Origin: Erythrobacter sp. SD-21
GTDB taxonomy: Bacteria; Pseudomonadota; Alphaproteobacteria; Sphingomonadales; Sphingomonadaceae
NCBI RefSeq assembly: GCF_000181515.1
Contig: NZ_ABCG01000001.1
Span: forward strand, 1-64,000
Reading direction: 5' to 3'
Length of the DNA: 64,000 nucleotides
The notes under the pieces were generated by a model. The model had not been told where the DNA came from, did not search any database, and saw only the letters and a list, made by a program, of their open reading frames with translations. The first letter of the stretch is position 1. The number at the start of each line of letters is the position of its first letter. The position numbers were made by a program, and so were the translations under genes. Shown piece after piece: positions 8,004-17,152 of this stretch.

Positions 8004-8019
8004 CGCAACGTGCCTGCCA
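8004..8019 (-). promoter_or_regulatory. Possible sigma-54 promoter before the PilZ gene
   Basis: The minus strand reads TGGCAGGCACGTTGCG, with GG and GC ten bases apart as in -24/-12 promoters. The predicted start site is one base before the ATG at 7992. That is unlike the 22-nt leaders of the other sigma-54 sites here, so the match may be fortuitous. Confidence 0.35.
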
Positions 8020-8130
8020 GAACAGGGTGTACCTTCCGGTGATGATGGGGGCAGTAATAATACCTAAACGGTGTCTCGCCCGACCCTTGTGCTGCAGTCG
8101 GTGAAGCTCGGCGCGACGACCCGTCTTACG

Positions 8131-8168
8131 AATAAAAGAAGATCCGCCGCCCCGATGGGCGACGGATC
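8131..8168 (-). terminator. Rho-independent terminator of flagellin gene
   Basis: On the minus strand GATCCGTCGCCC, a 4-base loop and GGGCGGCGGATC form a 12-bp stem with one mismatch. It is followed by a TTCTTTTATT tract. It lies 32 bp beyond the fliC stop codon, as expected for a highly expressed monocistronic gene. Confidence 0.85.
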
Positions 8169-8199
8169 CGGACGATCAATTTTTTTCCGATCAAAGAGA

Positions 8200-9027
8200 T
8201 TAGCGGAGCAGCGAGAGAACGTTCTGCTGACTCTGGTTAGCCTGCGCAAGCATGGCACTGGAAGCCTGGCTGAGGATCTGCGATTTGGCGAGAGATGTCG
8301 TCTCTGCCGAGTAATCGGCATCTTCAATGCGCGAACGAGCATCCGAGAGGTTCGTGATGTTGTCGTTCAGGTTGTTGACCGCCGATTCGAGCTGGTTCTG
8401 CGATGCACCGAGACCGGCGCGGACGGTCGAGATCGTTTCGATTGCAGTGTCGAACAGGGCGATATCGCCAGCAGCCAGAGCGGTGACGTCGACAGCAGCA
8501 GCAGCAGCGAGATCGGTGTCGGTGGTAAGGTCGGCCGAGAGGTCGATGGTAACCGCGTCGACTTCGTTCGCGCCAGCCTGGATCGTGACGACCCCGGCGG
8601 TACCTGCCGTTGCATCGAACAGGTTCTGTCCATTGAACGAGCTGTTGGTCAGAACCTTGGTGATCTGCGTGTTCAGCGCGTCCATTTCGGACTTCAGATT
8701 GCCGAGGTCAGTGGTCGAGTACGTATCGTTCGATGCCTGAACCGCCAGTTCGCGCTGGCGCTGCAGCATGTTGGTAACCTCATTGAGCGCGCCTTCAGCA
8801 GTCTGCGCAAGCGAAATGCCGTCGTTCGCGTTACGAATTCCCTGGTTCATACCGCGAACCTGCGAGGTCATGCTGGTCGCAATGGCGAGGCCGGCGGCAT
8901 CGTCCTTGGCCGAGTTGATGCGCTTGCCCGTCGAAAGACGTTCCATCGCGGTGCTCAGTGCCTTACCCGCCTGGTTCGAGGCATTCGTCGCCTTCAGCGC
9001 GCCGATGTTGGTGTTGATGACGTTCAT
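8200..9027 (-). CDS. fliC: Flagellin
   Basis: This is the filament subunit, 275 aa. Residues 1-140 carry the conserved D0/D1 sequence ([20 protein letters not shown], then [20 protein letters not shown]). Residues 190-275 carry the matching C-terminal D1/D0 helices ([15 protein letters not shown], then [13 protein letters not shown]). The central variable domain is very short, so the filament surface should be smooth. It is exported by the flagellar type III system and assembled under the FliD cap. A sigma-28-type promoter precedes it and a strong terminator follows. It is the only flagellin in the window and is divergent from the sigma-54 activator gene. Confidence 0.96.
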   Translation of the reverse strand: MNVINTNIGALKATNASNQAGKALSTAMERLSTGKRINSAKDDAAGLAIATSMTSQVRGMNQGIRNANDGISLAQTAEGALNEVTNMLQRQRELAVQASNDTYSTTDLGNLKSEMDALNTQITKVLTNSSFNGQNLFDATAGTAGVVTIQAGANEVDAVTIDLSADLTTDTDLAAAAAVDVTALAAGDIALFDTAIETISTVRAGLGASQNQLESAVNNLNDNITNLSDARSRIEDADYSAETTSLAKSQILSQASSAMLAQANQSQQNVLSLLR

Positions 9028-9086
9028 GTTTCCATTCCTTCTGGTCTACGATCACTGCCCCGATCAGGATGCGGCAGTCGAGAACC

Positions 9087-9113
9087 AGACCGGCCTCAAG
9101 CCAAAGGATTTAA
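9087..9113 (-). promoter_or_regulatory. Sigma-28 (FliA) promoter of flagellin
   Basis: The minus strand carries TTAAATCC, 11 bases, then GCCGGTCT, 60 bp before the fliC ATG. It matches the sites before flgM and the MotA-like gene (TAAA-N14/15-GCCGTTCT) and resembles the enteric FliA consensus TAAA-N15-GCCGATAA. Confidence 0.62.
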
Positions 9114-9143
9114 GGGGCCAGGCGAAGGAAATCCGATGCGCTG

Positions 9144-9151
9144 TTAACCAT
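9144..9151 (+). promoter_or_regulatory. CtrA-type half site TTAACCAT
   Basis: The octamer TTAACCAT is the well-known half site of the alphaproteobacterial cell-cycle regulator CtrA. It lies 94 bp before the sigma-54 activator gene, the expected top of the flagellar hierarchy. The same octamer occurs upstream of two surface-protein genes at 52079 and 59874. No full TTAA-N7-TTAA site is present. Confidence 0.45.
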
Positions 9152-9245
9152 ATAAGTAGTAATACCACCCCTATAATTATCCAATAAATGTGCGTGCCTG
9201 CCCCATATCCCGGCTGTTCGATAAGACTTGCCAATGGGGGCACTG

Positions 9246-10499
9246 ATGAACGGGATTACAAAAACAGCGAAATTTCTGCGGGAGCACGGGGCAATCGATG
9301 CGCGCTTGTCCGGCATCGCCTCCTCCCTGTTTATGGAACGAGGGGTCATCCTGGCCGATGAGAACGATCGCTCATCGGATCTTGGCGGCCGTGCGATAAG
9401 AATGGAAAGAAGTGACGTTCCCGCAATCGAAATCGCGGGAGCTGGCGGCAAAGTAACGTATTCCGACCCCATTGCGGAAAGTAGCATCGCCGCACTCATC
9501 GCCATGACCTATTCCGGCGAAGGGCCGATTGCAGCCGATCCGGCATCGCTTTCCATCATCGCGCTGGCCGATCGGCTTGCGCGCACCAATATCCCGGTGC
9601 TCATCAATGGACCTACGGGGACGGGCAAAGAAGTTCTTTCGAACTTCGTTCATCGTCGCAGCGCCCGTGCAGAAAAGCCATTCATCGCTGTGAATTGTGC
9701 CGCGATCCCGGAAACCATGCTCGAAGCCATGTTGTTCGGTCATGTGAAGGGTTCATTCACGGGCGCCAACGCTGCCGGCGAAGGTTTCTTTCGCGCAGCC
9801 GACGGGGGCACCCTTCTGCTTGATGAGATCGCGGAAATGCCTCTTTCTCTGCAGGCCAAACTGCTTCGCGCGCTTCAGGAAGGTGAGGTTGTTCCGATTG
9901 GTGCCACGCGTCCGGTCAAAGTCGATGTCCGTATAATAGCCTGCGCCAACCGCGATTTGCCGCACGAAGTCCAGGAAGGCCGCTTTCGGGCCGACCTCTA
10001 CTATCGCCTGAACGTCTTTCCGATCGAGATGCTGCCGCTGCGTGAGCGCCAAGCCGATATCGCGCCGCTGGCCTTTGCCATGCTGCTGCGTCATGTAGGC
10101 AAGGGTGATCGCATGCCGTGGATCAGCGATGCTGCTCTTGCCATGCTCGCATCCTATCCCTGGCCGGGAAATGTCCGCGAGCTCGAAAATGTCATGCGCC
10201 GCGCGTTGCTGCTGGCTCAAGGGGCCAGCGAGATCGGTGTCGACCACATAGTTTTCGACAAAGCCGTCCGCTCCATCGAGAAGCCAGACGAGCCCGAACT
10301 TTCTTCTGCAGAGAAGGGGTCTGCGAAACTCTCGAAGATTGTTCAAATCTCGGAAGCCCGCGCCATTATCGACGCTCTCGATTCCGTCGGTGGCCATCGC
10401 GCAAATGCGGCCCGCGCCCTCGGTATCAGTGAACGGACCTTACGGTACCGCCTCGCTTCCTTTCGTGAAGCAGGTATCGCAGTAGGAGCCGGCCGATGA
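9246..10499 (+). CDS. flbD: Sigma-54-dependent flagellar transcription activator (FlbD/FleQ-like)
   Basis: This AAA+ bacterial enhancer-binding protein is expected to switch on the sigma-54 flagellar promoters seen at flgB, fliK and slt-flhA. It has Walker A GPTGTGKE at about 121-128, the sigma-54 contact loop as GSFTGA (usually GAFTGA) at about 168-173, Walker B GGTLLLDE near 187, and a Fis-type HTH at the C-terminus (NAARALGISERTLRYRL). The first 95 residues lack a recognisable receiver domain. The ATG at 9246 is preferred because GGGGG lies 6 bp upstream, while a TTG at 9228 has no good site. Its stop overlaps fliE by 4 bp, so it leads the fli operon. Confidence 0.9.
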   Translation: MNGITKTAKFLREHGAIDARLSGIASSLFMERGVILADENDRSSDLGGRAIRMERSDVPAIEIAGAGGKVTYSDPIAESSIAALIAMTYSGEGPIAADPASLSIIALADRLARTNIPVLINGPTGTGKEVLSNFVHRRSARAEKPFIAVNCAAIPETMLEAMLFGHVKGSFTGANAAGEGFFRAADGGTLLLDEIAEMPLSLQAKLLRALQEGEVVPIGATRPVKVDVRIIACANRDLPHEVQEGRFRADLYYRLNVFPIEMLPLRERQADIAPLAFAMLLRHVGKGDRMPWISDAALAMLASYPWPGNVRELENVMRRALLLAQGASEIGVDHIVFDKAVRSIEKPDEPELSSAEKGSAKLSKIVQISEARAIIDALDSVGGHRANAARALGISERTLRYRLASFREAGIAVGAGR

Positions 10500-10861
10500 A
10501 CCCTGTAGGAGGAATTGGCGGCGGCGGCGGTTCGCTCGAGCAGATCATCGCCTTGCGAAAGCAGATCATCGATCGTTCGCAGGTTCTGAAGGAAATTCAT
10601 GAACCCAAGCCGGCGGAGCCGACCTCATCGGCCACGGGAGGGCCTAGCTTCGGAGAATCGCTGCGCAGCGCGCTCGACAGCGTGAATTCAGTCCAGGCCG
10701 AATCCGGTCGAATGACTGCGGCTTACGAACGCGGCGAAGAAACCGATATCGCCAAGGTCATGCTGGCTCGGCAGGAGTCCGGCGTCGCCTTCGAAGCCAC
10801 GCTCCAGGTACGCAACAAATTGCTTGCTGCGTATCAGGAAACCATGCGGATGGGGATCTAA
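10496..10861 (+). CDS. fliE: Flagellar hook-basal body complex protein FliE
   Basis: FliE joins the MS ring to the proximal rod. The 121-aa protein ends with the conserved FliE segment (SFGESLRSALDSVNSVQ, then AKVMLARQESGVAFEATLQV, RNKLLAAYQETMRM). A Gly-rich N-terminus (IGGGGG) precedes it. The start overlaps the activator stop (ATGA) and fliF begins 4 bp after its stop, placing it in a tight operon. Confidence 0.93.
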   Translation: MNPVGGIGGGGGSLEQIIALRKQIIDRSQVLKEIHEPKPAEPTSSATGGPSFGESLRSALDSVNSVQAESGRMTAAYERGEETDIAKVMLARQESGVAFEATLQVRNKLLAAYQETMRMGI

Positions 10862-10864
10862 GCC

Positions 10865-12487
10865 ATGGCCAGTCTGGTCCCAGCAGGTGGCACCGGTTCC
10901 GGTGTAGCCGTTCCTCTGGGGAGCGGTGCAGGCATGTTTGGCGAACGTCTTCGCAGCTTTGCCGCGCAGAGCGCAGTCAGGAAGGCAGCGCCGTGGTTCG
11001 CCGGCGTCGCCGGTATGGGCCTGCTTGCGTTGACGTGGGCGGCGCTTTCCCCCGCACCGCAGCGCGTTCTGTATTCGTCGCTGGGCGATGCTGAGCGCGC
11101 CAGTGTGGTGACGACGCTGGACAAGGCTGGTATCTCTTACACGATCGATAGCAGCACCGGCGCCCTGACGGTGGGGGAAGACGACGTCTACCGTGCGAGG
11201 ATGCTTGTCGCTTCGGATGGATCGCTCGCTGCACCTGAAACTGGCTCGGATCTTATCGCGAGCCTGCCGATGGGGGCCAGCCGCACGCTGGAAGGCGACC
11301 GTCTCCGTGCCGCGCAAGAGCGCGAGCTGACCATGACCATCATGGAGATCGTCGGCGTCGAGGCGGTAAGGGTTCATATCGCCAAGGCGGAACGTTCGGT
11401 TTTCGTGCGCGAGGACGTCGCGCCTTCGGCATCTATCATGGTGCGGTTGGCGCGGGGCCGCCAGCTGACGGATGGGCAGGTTGTCGCCATTACAAATCTC
11501 GTTGCCGGTTCGGTTCCAGGACTGAGCATCGATGCTGTCAAGGTCGTGGACCAGCATGGCAAGTTGCTCACTCAGGCACGCGATCCCCATTCCGGACGGA
11601 TCGACCTGCAGGCACAGATGGAAGCGAAGCTGAACAGCCAGGTCAGTCAACTGCTCACACCCATGTTCGGCGCTGGCGCGTTCACAGCGCAAGTTCAGGT
11701 CGAGCTCGACATGAACGAGGTGACCTCTGCGAGAGAAAGCTACGATAAGGACGGCACCGTTCGCCGCGAAACGACCCAGCAATCACAATCGTCTGATGTT
11801 ACGGCCGGCGGAATTCCGGGAGTTCTCGCCAATACACCCCCAGCCGAAGGGGAAGCAAGGCAGGGCGCTCCAAACGATACGCAGCAGGGGAACACTGCCG
11901 GAGGTATCGGGGAAAGCAGCGCGACGCGGGTGTACGAACTTGGGCGGGAAGTGCTGGTCTCGAACCTTTCGCCGGGTTCGGTCAAATATCTCTCCGTAGC
12001 TGTAGCCATCGATCAGGCTGCGCTTGCCAAGGCAAGCGCTGCGGACATCAACAAGGTGAAGGAGCTTGTCACGGCAGCAGTCGGCGCGCGCGAGGATCGC
12101 GGGGACAAGGTTACCGTCGTCATGCGCCCCTTCGAAAAGATCGAGGCGGAAGAAGTGCCCTTCTACGAAACGAGCTGGTTTGCCATGGCGGTGCGTAACG
12201 GTGTGGCCATTCTGGCAGTGCTTCTCGTCCTGCTGCTTGCCGTGCGCCCCGCAATCAAAGCGCTTCGCGGGATGGGAGTGTCCGACAAGACGGCAGGTAG
12301 TTCGGGCGAAGGGGTCGCACTCCCTATCCCTACTTACGACATTGAGGGGACAACATCCTTGAACCGGGAAACCTTGGACGGCCAGATCGAACTCGCCCAG
12401 CGCGTCGCTCGTGAGAACCCCGATGATGCGGTGCTCGCGCTTCGTCGATTGCTTGCAGAAGATGCGCGTGCAGGAGCATCGGCATGA
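10865..12487 (+). CDS. fliF: Flagellar MS-ring protein FliF
   Basis: This 540-aa protein forms the inner-membrane MS ring that templates the motor. There is an N-terminal transmembrane segment at about 40-62 and ring-building periplasmic domains. A second membrane helix lies at about 440-462 (VAILAVLLVLLLAV), followed by a cytoplasmic tail ending in LALRRLLAEDARAGASA that should bind FliG. Typical motifs include YSSLGDAERASVVTTLDKAG and RVHIAKAERSVFVRE. The length is normal for alphaproteobacteria. The stop overlaps fliG by 4 bp. Confidence 0.96.
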   Translation: MASLVPAGGTGSGVAVPLGSGAGMFGERLRSFAAQSAVRKAAPWFAGVAGMGLLALTWAALSPAPQRVLYSSLGDAERASVVTTLDKAGISYTIDSSTGALTVGEDDVYRARMLVASDGSLAAPETGSDLIASLPMGASRTLEGDRLRAAQERELTMTIMEIVGVEAVRVHIAKAERSVFVREDVAPSASIMVRLARGRQLTDGQVVAITNLVAGSVPGLSIDAVKVVDQHGKLLTQARDPHSGRIDLQAQMEAKLNSQVSQLLTPMFGAGAFTAQVQVELDMNEVTSARESYDKDGTVRRETTQQSQSSDVTAGGIPGVLANTPPAEGEARQGAPNDTQQGNTAGGIGESSATRVYELGREVLVSNLSPGSVKYLSVAVAIDQAALAKASAADINKVKELVTAAVGAREDRGDKVTVVMRPFEKIEAEEVPFYETSWFAMAVRNGVAILAVLLVLLLAVRPAIKALRGMGVSDKTAGSSGEGVALPIPTYDIEGTTSLNRETLDGQIELAQRVARENPDDAVLALRRLLAEDARAGASA

Positions 12488-13503
12488 CTGCTATTCAATC
12501 TCTGAAGCTCGGCGGTACCGACAAGGCAGCGATCATGGTGATGTTGCTGGATGAAAAAGATGCCTCCAGAATTCTCGGCCAGCTAACCCCGGATGAATTG
12601 CGTCAACTGGCAGGAACGATGTGCGCAATCGGGGAGATTGAACCGCAAGCTATCTCCGATGCTATCGCCGGCTTCTCCAAATCTACGGCGAACGGCGGAA
12701 TTTCCGGGCATGGGCGCGCCGACAATGTCCGCCGCCTACTCAATGGTGCAGTGGGTGAGGTCAAGACCGACAATCTGATGCGGCAGGTCCTGCCTGAAAC
12801 GGAAGAAGCGAAACTTCCCGCACTCGGTTTGCTGCGCTGGCTTGATCCGAAGATCATCGGCGAAATCCTATCAGACGAACATCCGCAGGCCATCGCCGTT
12901 CTCCTGCTGCAGCTCGAAACCGATGTTGCCGCTGCCGCTCTCGCGGCGCTTCCCGAAGACCTCCACACGCCGGTACTCCACCGCGTCGCTCGGCTTGGTC
13001 CGGTATCCAGGCAAGCAATCGACATCCTGGAGCACACGCTGAACGCCAAGATCGAAAAGCTGCATGGGACCATTCCCCTCTCGATGGGTGGGATCAAGCA
13101 TGCAGCAGACATCATCAACAAATCGCATCGCGATCTCGAAAAGAATGTCGTCCCGAAGATCGGGAAGATCGATAAGCAGCTGGTCAAGGAACTGCAAAAC
13201 GAGTTGTTCAAGTTCGAGCATTTGTTCGTTCTCGACACCAAGATGACGGGGGTCCTCATGCGGGAGATCGAGAGCGATATCCTGATCCTTGCTTTGAAGG
13301 GGTTGGAGGAAGAACAGCGCCAGCAATTCTATGGCGCCATGTCTTCCCGCGCCGCAGACGGTCTGCGCGATGAGATCGAAGGGCGCGGCCGGGTCAAGAA
13401 AACCGATGTCGAAGCCGCTCAGAAGCAAATCGTTGAGATTGCCAAACGGCTGATTGCCGAAGGCGAGTTGATCATGGGCGAAGGCGATGACGATTATGTC
13501 TAG
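12484..13503 (+). CDS. fliG: Flagellar motor switch protein FliG
   Basis: FliG is the C-ring subunit that contacts the stator and generates torque. At 339 aa it is of normal length. The N-domain binds FliF (KAAIMVMLLDEKDASRILGQ), the middle domain carries the EHPQAIAVLL motif, and the C-domain holds the charged torque helix region (MTGVLMREIESDILILALKG). It overlaps fliF upstream and fliH downstream, consistent with coupled translation of C-ring parts. Confidence 0.95.
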   Translation: MTAIQSLKLGGTDKAAIMVMLLDEKDASRILGQLTPDELRQLAGTMCAIGEIEPQAISDAIAGFSKSTANGGISGHGRADNVRRLLNGAVGEVKTDNLMRQVLPETEEAKLPALGLLRWLDPKIIGEILSDEHPQAIAVLLLQLETDVAAAALAALPEDLHTPVLHRVARLGPVSRQAIDILEHTLNAKIEKLHGTIPLSMGGIKHAADIINKSHRDLEKNVVPKIGKIDKQLVKELQNELFKFEHLFVLDTKMTGVLMREIESDILILALKGLEEEQRQQFYGAMSSRAADGLRDEIEGRGRVKKTDVEAAQKQIVEIAKRLIAEGELIMGEGDDDYV

Positions 13504-14077
13504 GATTGCTTACGCCTCATTAGGGAAGCGTGGGGAGTTCTCTCGGGACCCGCGATACGCAGATATTTCGCCAATTGCTGCGGCCCAGGCGATCGACCAG
13601 GAAGATACGTCCGAGAAAGCTTATCGAGCGGGGTTCAGCGATGGACAAGCTTCTGCCCGGGCCGATTTCGATGCGGCCATTGCGACCGAGCGAAAAGAGC
13701 GCGCGGCGATTGAGCTAGCGTTTGCGCGCTTCGATGCGGAGAGTGAGCGCATGTTGCGTGATCGGCTGCTATCGACTGTTCAGGTGCTTTGCGAAGAGGC
13801 GGTGCTGCCTTTCGCGCTCGATAAAAGCGGTATAGCGCGTCGCGTCGAAATGGCGGCGGCAATGCTCCAGCGTCAGCACGATGAGCGGAAAATTCATATT
13901 CATCCGGCCGATCTCGAACTGGTGCGTGACCATGTTCCGGCCGATCTCGAACTGATTGCCGATAGCACTATCGAACGCGGCGGCTTGCGAATCGAAACGA
14001 TAGACGGCGGTGTCGAGGATGGGCCTACGCAATGGCGACGTACCCTCTCCGAATTGCTGGAAACATGCAGCAGCTGA
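13496..14077 (+). CDS. fliH: Flagellar assembly protein FliH
   Basis: FliH is a stalk or regulator of the export ATPase FliI. The 193-aa product has a long central coiled-coil-like helix (about 50-100, ATERKERAAIELAFARFDAE) and a C-terminal FliH/V-ATPase-E-like domain (IHIHPADLELVRDHV, then GGLRIET). The ATG at 13496 overlaps the fliG stop; an ATG at 13487 would add three residues. It is recognised mainly from its position between fliG and fliI and its overall architecture, as FliH sequences diverge widely. Confidence 0.85.
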   Translation: MSRIAYASLGKRGEFSRDPRYADISPIAAAQAIDQEDTSEKAYRAGFSDGQASARADFDAAIATERKERAAIELAFARFDAESERMLRDRLLSTVQVLCEEAVLPFALDKSGIARRVEMAAAMLQRQHDERKIHIHPADLELVRDHVPADLELIADSTIERGGLRIETIDGGVEDGPTQWRRTLSELLETCSS

Positions 14078-15396
14078 TCGACCAGACACTCGCCGCCATC
14101 GGTTCCCTTTCGCTCGAACTCGCGCCGAGGCGGTTCGGACGCGTCGTCGCGTGTGACGGAGGCTTGATTGAGGTGTCGGGACTTGGTGTGCCAATCGGTA
14201 CGATCTGCACCATAGCGCAAGGAGCATCGCTTCGACATCGCGCGGAAACGATCGGATTCCGCAACGGCCACACGATGATGATGATGCTTGGCGATACCGT
14301 GCTGCTGCGGCCTGGTGCCGAGGTGCGGGCGGAAGGGAAGCCAGGCATGCTTCATGTCGGCTCCGAATTTCTCGGGCGAGCAGTCGACGGAGCGGGCGAA
14401 CCAATCGACGGTGGCGGGCCCGTATTGGCGACGACCACCTGGCCTGCCGGGGGGCACCGGGTCGGAGCCCTTGATCGGTCGCGCGTGACGCAGATGTTCG
14501 ACTGCGGCATTCGCTCGCTCAATGCGCTGACGACCTTCGGCGTCGGACAACGTATCGGCATCATGGCTGGTTCGGGCGTGGGAAAGTCCGTTTTGATGGA
14601 TATGATTGTCGACAACGCAGAGGCCGATGCGGTCGTCGTCGGACTCATCGGCGAGCGAGCGCGCGAGGTTTCCGATTTCGTCTCTCGGCATATGGCGGGC
14701 GAACGCGCGGCGAACACCGCCATCGTGGCCGTGCCAGCCGATCATGCTGCGAACTTGCGCCTTCGTGGTGCCATGCTGGCGACATCGATTGCGGAGCACC
14801 TGCGCTCTCAAGGCAAGCGCGTATTGTTGATCCTGGATAGCCTCACTCGTGTCGCCCACGCGGCTCGGGAGATCGGCATTCTTCTGGGAGAACCCGGCGC
14901 CGCGCGCGGCTATCCCCCTTCCGCGCTCTCGACAATTACGAAAATGATTGAAAGAGCCGGAAATTCGAAAGAGACAGGCGGGGCCATAACCGGGATTTAT
15001 ACCGTACTCGCCGATGGCGACGACCATAACGACCCCGTGGTCGACACCGCGCGAGCAATTCTTGACGGGCACATCGTCCTGTCGCGCGAAATCGCACAGC
15101 GCGGGCAATATCCGGCGGTGGACGTCGGTGCTTCGCTGAGCCGCGTGATGAACGATATCGTTTCTGTCGAACACGTAGAGAATGCGCGGAAATTTCGCGC
15201 ATTAAGTGCCAGCTTCGAGGAAAATCGTGATCTCATCATGATGGGCGCCTATCGCCAAGGCACGGATTCGCTGCTCGACGAAGCTATTATTCGGCAGCCG
15301 CGTATGAGCGATTTTCTCGCGCAGGGCACCGGCGAACGCGTCGATATGACCAGCGCCACCATGCAATTGTCGCACTTGTTCTCCGATGGTCACTGA
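14032..15396 (+). CDS. fliI: Flagellum-specific ATPase FliI
   Basis: FliI is the ATPase of the flagellar type III export apparatus. It has Walker A GSGVGKS at about 180-186, Walker B-type LILDSLTRVAHAAREIG, and the export-ATPase signature GYPPSALSTITKMIER. The frame opens at 14032, inside fliH. An ATG at 14065 (MQQLIDQ) would be a conservative alternative start with less overlap. The length (443-454 aa) is normal. It is followed by fliJ with an 11-bp overlap. Confidence 0.95.
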   Translation: MATYPLRIAGNMQQLIDQTLAAIGSLSLELAPRRFGRVVACDGGLIEVSGLGVPIGTICTIAQGASLRHRAETIGFRNGHTMMMMLGDTVLLRPGAEVRAEGKPGMLHVGSEFLGRAVDGAGEPIDGGGPVLATTTWPAGGHRVGALDRSRVTQMFDCGIRSLNALTTFGVGQRIGIMAGSGVGKSVLMDMIVDNAEADAVVVGLIGERAREVSDFVSRHMAGERAANTAIVAVPADHAANLRLRGAMLATSIAEHLRSQGKRVLLILDSLTRVAHAAREIGILLGEPGAARGYPPSALSTITKMIERAGNSKETGGAITGIYTVLADGDDHNDPVVDTARAILDGHIVLSREIAQRGQYPAVDVGASLSRVMNDIVSVEHVENARKFRALSASFEENRDLIMMGAYRQGTDSLLDEAIIRQPRMSDFLAQGTGERVDMTSATMQLSHLFSDGH

Positions 15397-15772
15397 GCGC
15401 AAAAAACTGCAGCGCGCAAAGCTGATCCAGCGGATCCGGACTGTGGAAAGAACCCGGTCGGCAGCGGTGGCCAGCGATGCGGAGGCCACGCGGATGCGCC
15501 TCTTCGCAGTGGCCGAGCGAACGCGCAGCCTCGCCGAGCATTATTCCCAGCGGAACGGCGACATGCTTGCCGGCGAACTGCGAAGCGGGCAGGCAATGCG
15601 CGAGCAACTTCAAAAGCTCACCCATCTCAGCACCGAGCAGGCGACAGCAGCCGAGCAGCATTCGCAGGCCAAGCTGCAAGAGTTCGCTCAGTCCGATCAA
15701 CGCATGCGCAAGGCCGAAGAGAGCAAGCGTGAACTTGCGCGAAGAATTGTAGAAAACTTGGCCAAGGCCTGA
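15386..15772 (+). CDS. fliJ: Flagellar export protein FliJ
   Basis: FliJ is the small coiled-coil stalk of the export ATPase that escorts chaperones. The 128-aa product is almost entirely charged helix (KLQRAKLIQRIRTVERT, then QRMRKAEESKRELARRIVE), as expected. The assignment rests on size, helix content and position directly after fliI. The 61-bp gap before fliK carries a sigma-54-type promoter. Confidence 0.83.
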   Translation: MVTERKKLQRAKLIQRIRTVERTRSAAVASDAEATRMRLFAVAERTRSLAEHYSQRNGDMLAGELRSGQAMREQLQKLTHLSTEQATAAEQHSQAKLQEFAQSDQRMRKAEESKRELARRIVENLAKA

Positions 15773-15785
15773 CCCCACCAGATTT

Positions 15786-15801
15786 TGGCACGGTTCTTGA
15801 T
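15786..15801 (+). promoter_or_regulatory. Sigma-54 promoter before fliK
   Basis: TGGCACGGTTCTTGAT has a perfect -24 element and a -12 element of GA rather than GC. The predicted start is 22 nt before the fliK ATG, the same leader length as at flgB and the slt operon, which supports it despite the mismatch. Confidence 0.55.
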
Positions 15802-15833
15802 AGCGTGTTCGTGGAAAACAGCGCGGACTTGCC

Positions 15834-17120
15834 ATGAACCTTTCACTCGCCCTTTCGAAATCGATCGACACCCCTTCGCTCCCCTCCGGACTGCAAGGCG
15901 CAACCGCGCCGGAAACGGTCGATGTGGAGGGCGCGGACGGATTTTCCGTGCTGCTTGAATCGCTGGCGTTGATCGCGCCTAGTGCTGTGTCGTCTTCCGA
16001 CGTTGCGGCACCGACCCTTGAGGCGCGGCCGTTTGCCGAATTGCCGGCCGGCATAATCTTGCCGTTTTCCGCCTCGGTGTTGCCGGTCGAGCATGGTGCT
16101 CACGGCGAAGCAAACGATGCACTTATTGCATCAACCCCAGTCCAGGCGCGATTCTCGGGTTTAACGCTGGACCCAAACGACGGGGCTGCAGCATCCGTTC
16201 TCGGACCGAAGACTGCTTCAACCCCCGATTTGGCAGACCTGCAAGACATTTCCGGTCAGCGGTCGAGGGGCACCGTCCATGTCAGCGTGTCTACTGCGGC
16301 CCAGCCACTTGATGCCACAATGGCAAGTCGTGTTACGGTCGCCACGACGGCACATTCGGCTGGCCAAGGAGAGGGGCGGGTTGCCGAGCCCTTGACCCTC
16401 AATCCCACTGTATCAACGACTGCTTCTAAAACGGAAGCAATGGTCGCCGCCGCGCAGGTCGCGCAAACAGCCTCTTCCGAGAACACGGGCGCCCCGCGGG
16501 GCTCGGCTGCCGACAAGACTGAAAACGAGAAGCGTGGGGCGTCAGTGGGGGTTCCGGGACCGACTGAGATGGCGAAACCCCTCGGGCAAAACCCGGCGAT
16601 TTCCTTCCAAGATGCGTTCAGTCTTGCCCGACCTGCAACTTCCGCGCCACGTCCCGTCGACACAGATCTCTTTGCTCATGTCGAACGCGTCGTCGAAAAA
16701 CTCAATGCGGCACGTCAATTCGACTTGTCGAAGCCGGCGTCTATCTCGCTAGCGCACCGCGACTTCGGTGCGCTGACAGTGACCTTCAACCAGAGTGAAG
16801 CGGGCGTGGAGGTCGAAATCGCGGCGGAGAACCGCGATGCTCAGCGCGCTCTTGCCGCGGCAATGGCAAGCGAACGCGGACCAACACGCTCGTTTGAAAA
16901 CGGACCGCAGACCACCTCGGGCTCTAGCCAACACTTTTCGGCATCGAGCGAGCGCGGCCATTCCAGCAATGACGGTGGCGCCACCTCGAGCCCAAGTCAT
17001 AGCGGCGGCAAGGAGCATCGATCGGATAGTTCCGAACAGCGCGCTCGCCACAGTGAGAATCCATCACTGACTAACCGGCCGTCTGAACAACCGTCGGACG
17101 ACAGCGGCCTTTACGCCTGA
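15834..17120 (+). CDS. fliK: Flagellar hook-length control protein FliK
   Basis: FliK is the molecular ruler and export-specificity switch protein. This 428-aa product has a long low-complexity Ala/Thr/Ser-rich N-terminal ruler region. A compact C-terminal Flg_hook domain lies at about 285-345 (SISLAHRDFGALTVTFNQSE, then VEVEIAAENRDAQRALAAAM). A Ser/Gly/His-rich tail follows. It is expected to interact with the FlhB C-terminus encoded further along the operon. A sigma-54 promoter sits in the gap before it. Confidence 0.85.
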   Translation: MNLSLALSKSIDTPSLPSGLQGATAPETVDVEGADGFSVLLESLALIAPSAVSSSDVAAPTLEARPFAELPAGIILPFSASVLPVEHGAHGEANDALIASTPVQARFSGLTLDPNDGAAASVLGPKTASTPDLADLQDISGQRSRGTVHVSVSTAAQPLDATMASRVTVATTAHSAGQGEGRVAEPLTLNPTVSTTASKTEAMVAAAQVAQTASSENTGAPRGSAADKTENEKRGASVGVPGPTEMAKPLGQNPAISFQDAFSLARPATSAPRPVDTDLFAHVERVVEKLNAARQFDLSKPASISLAHRDFGALTVTFNQSEAGVEVEIAAENRDAQRALAAAMASERGPTRSFENGPQTTSGSSQHFSASSERGHSSNDGGATSSPSHSGGKEHRSDSSEQRARHSENPSLTNRPSEQPSDDSGLYA

Positions 17121-17152
17121 TCATCCAGCATTCCAATTAACAGGACCTCGAC

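Noticed and set aside
8071-9147. Long plus-strand ORF opposite the flagellin gene
   Set aside because: It is an antisense shadow of fliC. The opposite strand has clear flagellin homology, a promoter and a terminator.
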